A stretch of DNA of 64,000 bases from Branchiostoma belcheri (Eukaryota; Chordata; Leptocardii; Amphioxiformes; Branchiostomatidae): assembly GCF_001625305.1 (NCBI RefSeq), contig NW_017803490.1:153492-217491 (forward strand), written 5' to 3'. This document shows positions 54,621 through 64,000 of this stretch, piece by piece; the stretch's first letter is position 1, and each line of letters starts with the position of its first letter. The position numbers and the translations under genes were made by a program. The notes below the pieces were generated by a model. It ran no database searches, was not told where the DNA came from, and worked only from the letters and a program-made list of their open reading frames with translations.

Positions 54621-57060
54621 ATAGAAAAAAGCATCCTGGTGGTATCATAAAGACCATATGTTAAATGAGTGATCAAGCGTTGATCTCTCAGCACAATCTT
54701 TTCCCATCTGGCCGGGTGATAGCAGGTGTACAGGCGTGGTTACGCTGTCTCAAACAGACAAATCTCCTATCTCTTAACCAGCCTACAGTGTGTCCATTGC
54801 TCTTCATTAACTTCCCATTTAGCCTGAGAAAGTATCAGTGGTCACCAGGAGGTGTTAGAGAGCAGCGTGATTTGTAGCAGAGGGCTGAATGTTCAACCAA
54901 GCAGAAATGAAGAAAGGATATTGTAGAAGTTAAATGTGATATAACACGTCCAATTTTTAATATTTCTAAAACATATTTTCTGTAAATGTAAATGTCTGAA
55001 ATGTACTTGCAATTTATGTGTAAAATTTGATTTTTAATTGAAACTCCAAAATGCCTTACTTGCCTTGCGCCCTCCTCTTCTAGATATAGCAAGAGGTAAA
55101 GGGCTGACCTACAAATGTAGGCTTTAACCAAGTTTTATCTTGTATATTCATTGAAATAAAGATGACCTGGTTTCAAAAGACATCTTTTAGAAACAATGAG
55201 ACTAAATTTTGAAAGTACATTTACCTTTTGAGCTAAAAATTATGCGACTAGATGCATTTAAAATTAACAACAAGAATTCAAGTTATAAAGATGTCTTCAC
55301 TGACAGCTTCAATTTGTATTTCATTTTATACCACAAGAAAAGTGTTTCTAAGGAATAAGTTGTCTTTATAAGCTAGTATTGGCAGCATCAAAAGTGTCAA
55401 AATCAGGATGTAAATCTAGTGTTGTCTTGAGACTTAAATACTGTCTTAAGTTTTATCAGGAATCCTTAAGAAATCTTAGTTTCTGTCTTGTGTTTCTGAA
55501 TGATAGCTGCAGAATCTTGTGGCCTTCAGAGGGGCTAAGATATCAGGATAAGATATCTTCAAGGCTTGATTCATACCAATCTTCAAGTTTTACCCTTACC
55601 CTTAAGTGTTAATAGTGTAATGCTATCCGCTAAATGTGTTTCTTTGCTTGCCTGTTAATGGTAAGTGGAAATCTAGCCCTATTTAGGCAAACTGGATTAT
55701 AAATATGGTACTTAGAGTACAGTGAAATATTCAGAGCTACATGTTTGCATTTAAAAACAAGACTTTTCTTTACGGAGTGGTTCAATGCAAGGCCTATATA
55801 CGACCACTTCTCGGCATTGAACTAGAAATATGAGAGAAACATGGCTATGTCAAGAGATGGCGGTGAACGTTTGATTTGAAAGCCTGTAGATTGTAGGTTG
55901 GTGGGAAATACTTGTCAGGGAGGGAATTCCAAAGCTTGGCCATACAGGGAATGAAACTGTCACTGTAAAAAGTTTTCTAACAAGGAATTTGGACGGTGAA
56001 GACTTTTGATGTTGTTGCAATGAAAATGAAATTATTTATGAAAATACATTAAAAAATTGGCCAATAATCAATTCATTCAACATCAACTTTACAGAAAGTA
56101 GAAGAATGAAAATCCTCCAGTATCTGTCCTTGGTACTGAAACTTCTGATAGTATTTGAGGAAAGAGAGCAAAAAAATCTTTAAGTCTATTTTTCCTGCTT
56201 TGGTTTAATGAACAATTTTATACCAAGTCACAATGTTAGAAGAGATTTGTCAAGAAGCAAAAATCATTAATATCTTTAATGTTACATGGAATTTAGAAGT
56301 ACGGTAACATCTTATTGCAAGTAGCTTGTTTCAATGATCCTCGGTGTTCTTTCAGTGCATTCTGAACTAAATTTGATGGCTTTCTGGAACCACAGTCCCA
56401 ATTGCAAAGATAAGTTTGTCATTTTAAGCCTCCCATTGACAAGGTGTTGCTTCTATAGGATCAATAGTTTTTCCTACATCCCTGGTCGTGCAAATAGGAA
56501 ATGAAATGATTAATTTGCCGGCACCGTACCCCGCCGTATCTATAACATTTTACCGGTATCGTGAGAACGGACGTCATTGGAAAAAAATTGCAACACGACA
56601 TTCTAGCGACGCGTGCCATACATCATGTTTGGACATACCCATATTCGGCACACTCCTAGTTAAGTACAGAAGTGTGGAAGTGTCAGTGACAAATTTGACG
56701 CTGATATCACTGTAAAAATCTACTCCGCCTTATTATAACATGATGACGAAGTACGATTTTGTCCTGCAACAAAGTATAAAGTAGGTCTACCAACGGAAAA
56801 CTTTGCGTCAAACAGCATTTTCAAGCACACGAGAAATGTTTAGAATTATTAAAATTGATTTTGTTGGCAACAAGTTGGGTCCCTAGCTCCCAGAATGGTT
56901 GGGTGTGATTTACACACACACAGGCTGTCATAGATGTTCATAGAGTTGGTAAAATTTACGGACGTGACAAAGAAATCAAGACAGACAACAGTTTTACGGT
57001 GATCGTATAAGGAAGATGGATCAGAAATTCTGGTTGTATCTTGTGTGTGAGTCCTGTGGC
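54621..57060. other. AT-rich unique sequence
   Basis: About 2.4 kb without a recognised gene or repeat. A solitary CTGTCCTTGGTACTGAAAC at ~56126 matches the minisatellite core. 56510-56700 has a 75-residue plus-strand frame with no domain. Confidence 0.45.
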
Positions 57061-57067
57061 ATCTCTA

Positions 57068-57506
57068 GTGCCATCTGTCATACAATAAAAGAGGTGCAGT
57101 CAGATGTTTTATACCTGTAATTTATTAGTACAAATCAGAGTTCGAGCCATCGTCTCTCTTCATTTGATGGAATTTTGCCGCTCCTGACGGACAAAATTTG
57201 TCCACTCTGACATTTTTCGTGGACAAAAATCAGTGTGTAAAGATGTGGATACAGATGTCATAAAGTAAGCTTAGTCTACCGGCAAAATTTGCCCCTTAAA
57301 ATGCAGGAAATAGTGTTTCAGAGGGTCAAGATTTCAAATTTTCTCAGGGAAGCAAGCCCCTCCTGATTGTCCCACCTGCAATGTTCAACATGATGTTGTG
57401 TCGAACAAAATTGGGGTGACAAAAAAATTCTAGGCTGGCTAGAACACTGCATCTACCATACATAAAAGAGATGTACTCAGTTGCACCTGTAATTGATTAT
57501 TACAAG
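57068..57506 (+). repeat. ~60-bp direct repeats flanking a short element
   Basis: Left block 57068-57135 and right block 57448-57506 share CAT-CAATAAAAGAG-like, CACCTGTAATTGATTATTACA-like order with moderate divergence. Confidence 0.6.
57136..57449. mobile_element. Candidate MITE with CAG(A/T)GTTC ends
   Basis: The left CAGAGTTCGAGCCA and the right end (reverse complement CAGTGTTCTAGCCA) match at 12 of 14. About 314 bp, no coding capacity. No simple target duplication is visible because its flanks are the direct repeats above. Confidence 0.5.
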
Positions 57507-57509
57507 TCA

Positions 57510-57900
57510 CCGTGGTGGTAGGAGTGTTGCGTTATCAATAAAGTAAGAGCAGGCGTGAGTAGGTGAAGATCAGTTACCACGAGATTTCGCGTACGTAACG
57601 CGCCCACTTTTACCATCCATCCGCCCGCGTGCCACCCTCGCACACACGCTGACAGAACATTTGTTGTTAAGTCCCCAAGAGATGTCCAACTGGCGAGGTA
57701 ATGAGGAAAAATGGGGCAAAATCAAGCACATTGTCAAACCTGCCTTGAGATGGATGCAGTGGATTACCCGTCATATGATCCTCCATTTTTGTTGCCATTC
57801 GTTACCGATGCGCTTCAAGGCCACATCTAAAGGCTGTGTATATGTATGTGTAGGGGTGTAGTAACCAGCATTAATTATTTTTTTTGTCATCTTAATTTGT
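57510..57900. other. Unique sequence
   Basis: 57540-57660 is CpG-rich. The 66-residue frame at 57661-57861 has no domain. Confidence 0.35.
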
Positions 57901-57904
57901 TTTA

Positions 57905-58065
57905 TGTAATATCTGTGTCTGTATAGCCGGTATAACCGCCCTTTGGCATAACACACCAGCTTCTGTATCTGTATAGCCGGTATAACCGCCCTTCGGCATA
58001 ACACACCAGCTTTTGTGTCTGTATAGCCGGTATAACCGCCCTTCGGCATAACACACCAGCTAAAT
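57905..58065 (-). mobile_element. Tandem 50-bp non-LTR tail units (3 units)
   Basis: Three repeats of GTATAGCCGGTATAACCGCC followed by CTT-GGCATAACACACCAGC. Same tail family as at 49.79-50.03 kb and 10.1-11.5 kb, orientation minus. The element body upstream on the minus strand is not recognisable. Confidence 0.85.
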
Positions 58066-59754
58066 ATGTTGAGCGCCAAAGGTGCTACAATCCTAGGGGG
58101 TTCAGTTGGCACGCTTCTCCCTCAAAAGTTATTAAATCTTGACCCTCTAAAATATATTTTCTTGCATTTGGGGCTGGGGCAAATTTTGTTGATAGTCTAA
58201 GCTTTGACAGCTCTTAACATATCTTAACATGCTATTTTTTTTCTGTCAAAGATGACAAATTGGGCAAAATTACTACCTAAAAGATTTTGCTGTATGGTAT
58301 TGGTAAACGTAAGTTACCCCATATTGGTAAAGAGTCTTTCCAGATTTGTAACACTCAGAGTTTTCTGTTAAATGTAAAAAAACTCAAACACACTAAACAG
58401 GACTTCTCTCAACTTAACTTCATTCCATGCCATGCCAAAAAAAATTACTTAAAGTGTGCCTAAAATGATGGATGAAAATAGGGTGCGATTATAATGCACC
58501 ATGGATTAAATACACACACAAACTAAACCTACACAATACGACCAAATTGCTGCTCTGTTCAGTCATGGTTTTCATTCAGAAGGTGTGATCTTTGTTCCTG
58601 TCAACTTTGTTTATAGATAAGACCATAGGAAATCATGTAGCCTTTCTTGTATATTTTCAAGCAAAACTAAATGATGTATCGGCCGACTTGTTTACAAGAA
58701 AGAAAGAAAGACTGAGATAGAACTAACCCATCACTGTTGTACAGCTGACAAAAATGGATTTTTGGGGTGTGTATAGATACTGAACAAAGGGTGGTCAGCT
58801 TAACGGTTGTCAGAGTTGTTTTAAGCAAAAGTCTCTGGACAAAGCCCTCTTCCACTCATCATTTTTCTAAGCTCCCTTTTTGTCCAGCGGAACAAGGATT
58901 TTTGCTGTCTCTGTGTTGATTCTAGCATTTTAAAAGTATACAGTATCTGTCCGAGAATCTGCTAAAATGTGTCAAAAGCTAGAAAAAATACATGAAACTT
59001 TCTCAGTATAATATGTCCTTTCTCTTTGCTTGATGAGTTAATGCATGGTCACATTTTGTGGTACGACCATTGTACAATCACAAACTTATGCCATTCTTGA
59101 AATGGTCGTGCATGTTTGGTATAAAATTCAGTTGTCAAAGACTTTGTTATCGAAAAGTCTTCTTCGATCATTTTTAGTGGTTGGTTCTTTCACAGCCTGC
59201 ATAAAAACACTGCAACAACAAAATCATCCAACAACCTAGGACAAATGTGGCTTCACCCCGTTCCAATTTCTTTCTTTACGTCGCATAGCATGTTAAATCA
59301 TGCACAATATTCAAATGAAATCTAACCAAAAGAAAAACTGCTTTGATGTAACGAAGTAATGAACATTAGAATCCCCAAATTCATTGTTATATTGTGATTA
59401 GTGCATTAGCTGACAGAAAATGAGTATGTATTATGTTTAACCTTGCCAAATCTTGATCAAGACGTAATATCAATTTTGTATAATCGCTACATTTAGAGCA
59501 ATCAGGTATAAGTACTAGATATTGTTGTTAGTATCAACCTGTCCTCTCTTGTCTACATTTTACCATAAGTATGAATAACGACGGACCTAATATGATAGAA
59601 AACCTACGCAATTATGGTTCAGGGAGGGTCAACCATTTAATTTCAAAAGGTCAGCGTTAACATATGCATGATGTCAACTAATGCCGCACTAATACAGAAA
59701 AAATGAATTTCCCAGTACTCTATCTCCTTTGTTGACAAACAGTAAGGGACTTAA
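58066..59754. other. AT-rich unique sequence
   Basis: No gene, RNA or repeat recognised. Confidence 0.5.
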
Positions 59755-60056
59755 TGAAAAATGATGGCTCCCGCGGGGAAGTTCTGCTGTTGTAATTTCA
59801 GCGTTAGGATCGGGACTTGTCTGGCCTTCCTCCGGCTCGGACCGAGCTTCATTTTTCAGCGCGAGTTTTCGCAACGATTGCGGTTTGCCTTCCCCCGCCA
59901 TTGTCTACCATTATTGATAATCCAGGTAGTTTATGTTCCCTTAAGAATAGATATGCCGAAAAATGGTGGGACGATTTTTCACTGCCATATCCTAGGAGAG
60001 CTGAGAAAACTCAGGGGGTTTCTGCCTCCCCCTTTGATACATTGAGGTAGAACAAT
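59755..60056. other. CpG-containing unique island
   Basis: Open on several frames on both strands (59689-60050) with no domain. Balanced composition in an AT-rich neighbourhood. Confidence 0.3.
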
Positions 60057-60300
60057 ATTGAATGAATGAATGAATGAACTTTATTGCTCGACAATCGTAC
60101 ATGGTACAATGTGTGGCAGTAATACAACAATACTACAAAACTAAACTAAGTTATTACATTTCTTACTACAAACTACTATCTATACAGTATATGAGTCACA
60201 ATATGTTCATGAATTGATGATTTGGCCTCGCTTATGAAATAAGGTATACAGAAATTGACCTACGTAAGCAGATATGGTAGTGCAGAATATTTGATTAAAA
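60057..60300 (-). pseudogene. Non-LTR retrotransposon 3' end with (TTCA)n tail
   Basis: On the minus strand, a C-terminal peptide ISAYVGQFLYTLFHKRGQII ends at 60207. It resembles the ISMYVGKFIFESLQKRHHIV terminus at 1.6 kb. Then come a 3' UTR, GAGCAATAAAGTTCATTCAT and the tetranucleotide tail (60057-60078). 5' truncated; a SINE abuts its truncated end. Confidence 0.82.
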
Positions 60301-60302
60301 GT

Positions 60303-60520
60303 AGCGTCTGGTAGTCCAGTGGTTAGTGACTGAGTGCCTCTGGACCAAGAGGTTTTGAGTTCGAATCCCAGCTGTTGTTGCTCACCCAACATGCACACAA
60401 GGGTCACAGTCCTTTGGATGGAATGTTAAGCTGTGGTCCATTGCTCATTTTACCAGTTGAAAAGAGCTAGGGAAATTTCCCTGGTACAATAAACTTGCCA
60501 ATACTGTACATAGTGTCTGT
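60303..60520 (+). mobile_element. tRNA-derived SINE, family B, copy 2
   Basis: The head TAGTCCAGTGGTTAGTGACT and B-box AGTTCGAATCC (about 60358-60368) are followed by a body with GGGTCACAGTCC, GTTAAGCTGTGGTCCATTG and an end near TACATAGTGTCTGTC. A partial second copy of the post-head segment (GCTGTTGTCGCTCACC) lies at 60545-60585. Confidence 0.85.
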
Positions 60521-60589
60521 CTTCTTTGTTATGACCAGTGGAATCTTGGCTGTTGTCGCTCACCTGACATGCACACTACTCGAAAGTTT

Positions 60590-61473
60590 TTAGGATGGAA
60601 CATTGAACCATTTGCAACAGAGTACAGAGTATATTCTCAGAGCATGTATAAGATACTGTGTATCACTACCAAAAATGACATTTCTTGTATTCTTGTTTTT
60701 TGTTACACACAGAAAATATTTCTTCCTGGAAGCAAATTTTTCTGTATACAAGAATTTTCAAGACGGAGATTTTGTCTAAGAATATTTTTCTTATATGTAT
60801 CTATATAAGTTATTCTTGGTTACTTCTAGAATCTTATTCTCACAGTAAGATTATTTATATACATGTGTACATTGTGCATTTCATTTAGTTGAGTAAAAGT
60901 TACAAGACTTTCCAAGGATGACCCAATGTGTATCTAATTTTCAGAGACAAAAATTTCTCCTCTTCAAAAATGTGCAAAGTCAATCATTTAGATTTGCTAT
61001 GGAATCACGTTTATAATAACAAAATTGTTCAGTTCAACAAATACATCAAAGTTGCATTGACTTGATTAACCCTTAATAAGATTGTATACACACTAAATAT
61101 TCTATTATATTAATAATAAATAACAATGACTGTCACAGTAATACATCAGACACGTTAACCTTGAATTTGCTATTAATAATGTTTAAATCCTCCAAAACCA
61201 TTCCAGAATTAACAGTAAAACTATACTTCAATCTACATTAATTTTTATACACTTATTTCTTGACTGCAATAATCAATTTGAAATCTATCCCCCTTAGATT
61301 ATTACTAAGTAGTATATACCATATTAGAAAATTTTCTTTAATCAAGTGATGTTTTTAGTGTCTGCTTTCTTGATGGATGAATGTTGATCTTCAAATAACG
61401 TTACCACTTAATTAGACAGAGGTCATGACATCGGCAGATTAGAGGGTCAGGACCTGCCTGGTCATGTAACACA
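60590..61473. other. AT-rich unique sequence
   Basis: Nothing recognised. Confidence 0.5.
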
Positions 61474-62460
61474 GGGCAGTGGTTGAAGTTTGCTAGCCTG
61501 TGTAGGTGCACTAGTAATGATCAACTGTGTTCTTGCATTTCTTAGCCATTACAAAGAAGAAAGACTAAGCCGATTCACTTCTAACTATAGTACCCGCTCT
61601 ATCCTAATGTCTGGTGTAATTCAAAATTATTGTTGTCCTTTCTGAATAATGATCACAATGTAAAACTACAAACACATTGAAACTGGAAGATATAACTGTA
61701 CTCCCCGGGAACAACAAATGTTCTGCCAGGTCACATATACATGTATCCACTGCCCAGGGTCTGAAAAAATATGTCTAAAGTGATCTCATATGCAATGTCA
61801 TCAAGTAATATGTACTCCTGTGTATCTTAGCTATAATGCATACCTGTGGATGCAGCACTAAAGATTTCTTGAACACACTTTTTTTCATATTGGCAGATAT
61901 ATTGGCAGTGGTTAAAGTTTGCTAGTGTGTGGAGGTGCACCAGTAATGAACACTATGTTAAGTGCTGTATACCTGTTTGCTGGACCGATTCTGAACTAGT
62001 AAAAATGTTTAGGTTCAAGTCCAAAAAACCTTAAAGTCAAGAATCGATTCTGGACTTATTACAACAAAAAAAACATGTCACATACCCCTTTTCTTTCCAA
62101 ACCACCTAAAACCTTCCATAGATTGGAAAATCTGTGCTGCAAAATGAAGAAAACATTGCCATCGGGCATCATCAAGTGTTGGCCTCCATGTTATGTGGTC
62201 AAAGTTTTGACAAAACAACATTGCAATTGCCAACATGCAATTTTGTATATGCCATGGACTTATGAGTCCAGAACTGAACCTAAACCTCTGGACTTGAAAC
62301 CGGACCTGAACCTAAATGTGGGTTTAGGTACACAGCACCAACTATGTTTCTGCATTTGTTAGCCATTACAAAGAGGAAAGACTAAGTTGAATTCACTAAC
62401 TACATTTGTACATGTATAAACTCTATCCCAATGTCTTGTACAATTCAGTCCATACATAGT
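61474..62460 (+). repeat. Direct duplication; second copy split by a MITE
   Basis: GGCAGTGGTT-AAGTTTGCTAG, GTAGGTGCA-CAGTAATGA and GCATTT-TTAGCCATTACAAAGA occur at 61484-61565 and again at 61908-62375. The second is broken between 61960 and 62340 by the MITE. Confidence 0.88.
61960..62340. mobile_element. hAT-like MITE, family M2, copy 2
   Basis: 381 bp flanked by a perfect 8-bp duplication ACTATGTT (61952-61959 and 62341-62348). The ends AAGTGCTGTATACC and (reverse complement) TGGTGCTGTGTACC match at 11 of 14. Homologous throughout to 32485-32883. The 8-bp duplication supports hAT. Confidence 0.92.
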
Positions 62461-62534
62461 AATTCTAAACAGTTGCTGTTATTTTTGTTATTTCAGTAAT
62501 ATGTATTTTTGAGGAGCACTGAAAAATGCATTAG

Positions 62535-62745
62535 TGTGTGTAGTCTAGTGGTTAGCAACCCTGCCTCTGGACCAAGAGTTTGGCGATTCGAATCCCGACT
62601 GTTGTCGCTTACTGAAAAGGGTCACAGTCCACAGGACAGGGCGTTAAGTTGTGGTCCATTGTTTATTGTTCTTGTCTAAAAAAAGTTAGACTATTTTTCT
62701 GCTTCAGTGCCCTATAGAATACTGCATGTACAAAGTGTCTGTGAA
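62535..62745 (+). mobile_element. tRNA-derived SINE, family B, copy 3
   Basis: TAGTCTAGTGGTTAGCAACC head, GATTCGAATCC B-box at 62585-62595, body GGACAGGGCGTTAAGTTGTG and an end near GTACAAAGTGTCTGTG that parallels copy 2. Confidence 0.87.
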
Positions 62746-62917
62746 AAGTAGCTCTTCAGTGAGCTAAAACTGGATCAAGATCGCTTTCCTTTTTTTTGCC
62801 ACACCCAAGCCTCAAAGTATAGAGCAGTGGGTGTAGAATAAGTTCGAGTACTTTCCACTGGTCGCATAACTGGTTTAACTGCATTATACCAGGACAGGTA
62901 ACAGTGTTAGCGTTCCC

Positions 62918-63208
62918 TTGTGTTCGCAGATGAAATATAGGTGGAACCACAAAACACATATGACAAGGTTTGGTGACCAGGTTACGCGACTTGCCCTAAC
63001 GTATCGTAATTACTGCAGTTTACGTGGCGACCATATGCCAGAGCACTCGCGCCTAATTCCATCCCGAAATCTAATGTACGCCATGAGAAGACCTGATCAT
63101 CTTCAGATTGTGCCAGTGGAGGACTTAAGTCTTCGCAAATTCACTCAACTTTATGGGTCAGATATCTCAATTGCAGCCCCATTTAACCCCTATTCATATG
63201 TACAATGA
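62918..63208 (+). CDS. Weak candidate ORF (96 residues), unrecognised
   Basis: Opens with ATG and has unbiased amino-acid composition in non-repetitive DNA, which makes it slightly better than most frames here. It is Arg-rich in the middle (for example RLIPSRNLMYAMRRPDH) and ends NPYSYVQ. No domain, signal peptide or membrane segment is recognisable. The surrounding sequence is a CpG-bearing unique region. It could equally be conserved non-coding DNA or chance. Confidence 0.15.
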   Translation: MCSQMKYRWNHKTHMTRFGDQVTRLALTYRNYCSLRGDHMPEHSRLIPSRNLMYAMRRPDHLQIVPVEDLSLRKFTQLYGSDISIAAPFNPYSYVQ

Positions 63209-64000
63209 AAAACATTCTGCTTTTGATGCCGATAACCTGGTTATTTCGTAGAATCAGATTTAACCGGCGCAAATTGTCCGCCGTTAGCTGCCCTGTGCAC
63301 GCCGGAAACCTAACCATTGTCTTCCGGGCCTCAAAGTGTTTAATTCAGCAAAAATGAACAATTTGCGGAACCCACGAGAGACATGCTGTTGGGTTGATGT
63401 ATGGGATCATTTGCGAAGCCGGCAGAAATGGTTAACTATGTGTAAAATTGGAAGGTGGTCTTTGTGATCGCACCGGCGTCTATCGTTGCAAAAGTATGAT
63501 AAGAACGTAATCCGTGACCCCTGGGATCACAGGGCACGACCTTTGTGAGTAAGAGTCTTGCGCCGTTTATCCGGCAATTCCGGCTAACGTAATTTGCAAA
63601 AATGCTTAACTTTTCCGTTTGTGTGGACGGAAAGTTTCCGGGTGGCGCAAGTTTGGCATGTTTATGGTGGACAAGGCGAGTTTTCGCCCCCTTTTGTAGA
63701 AGCGGCGATTCCTCAACAAAATGCAGAATGGAGGAAAATGTGGGAAAAGTGCATCGATGTCTCATCTAGCTGTCAATACCAAATCCCGGGCCTGTTGTTC
63801 TGTAGACGTCAAAATTGATTTTTTCCGGGAAGATATATGACCGTTTGTCACAACGGAGTTGCCCATTTGCATTCAACTTCAGATAATGGCCTCAGTGTTC
63901 TGAAGTCGAGAAATGTCTTGTCCATCAATTTCAATTCTTTCTCTGAAAACTTTTACTCGTTGTCAACTTCTTTTTCCGTCAGAAGATCCCTGAAATAGGT
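63209..64000. other. CpG-rich unique sequence to window end
   Basis: Non-repetitive, G+C-richer than the preceding 5 kb, with overlapping open frames on opposite strands (63436-63765 minus, 63594-63818 plus) and no domain. Candidate regulatory region. Confidence 0.35.

Overview
This window is eukaryotic, intergenic or intronic DNA from a metazoan, and I cannot support a single intact protein-coding gene in it. Three things point to an invertebrate chordate such as amphioxus (Branchiostoma): two tRNA-headed SINE families, degraded C-termini of CR1/L2-like non-LTR retrotransposons with tandemly repeated 3' tails, and a very high load of short DNA transposons and minisatellites. The species is an inference from repeat style, not from a database match. 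Almost all long open frames are translations of simple repeats or of arrays whose unit length happens to be divisible by three.

Layout. 0-6.8 kb: a CA microsatellite, a non-LTR 3' end, a cluster of promoter-type motifs (X-box, CCAAT, CRE, TATA), a MITE with TTAA target sites, a TG microsatellite and CpG-rich unique islands. 6.8-13 kb: a 2.9-kb composite of TTAA-MITE ends with 160-bp and ~185-bp tandem units, three truncated non-LTR 3' ends in alternating orientation, and a 165-183-bp satellite-like array. 14-24.6 kb: a 113/117-bp array interrupted by a SINE, a SINE whose tail plus flank has been triplicated, a foldback MITE, 170-190-bp and ~380-bp arrays, tandem cassettes that look like 43-nt mini-exons, and a 45-bp minisatellite. 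24.8-27 kb: a CpG-rich, largely repeat-free stretch with a 20-base assembly gap. 27-39 kb: AT-rich sequence with scattered MITEs and short tandem duplications. 39.9-51.6 kb: minisatellites of 69 and 37 bp, arrays of ~190, ~227 and ~170 bp, a Harbinger-like MITE and a SINE. 52-64 kb: further MITEs, an inverted second copy of the 37-bp minisatellite, non-LTR tails, SINEs and CpG-rich islands.

How the parts relate. Nothing here resembles a pathway or operon. The coherent story is repeat dynamics. Transposable elements (SINEs, hAT-like, Harbinger-like and TTAA elements) repeatedly sit inside one unit of a local tandem duplication, so neighbouring units preserve the empty site. Several arrays share descent: the 160- and 185-bp units, the two 37-bp arrays, and a core motif common to the 37-, 45- and possibly 69-bp minisatellites. 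The CpG-rich unique islands between the repeats are the best candidates for regulatory DNA of a gene outside the window; that is inference only.
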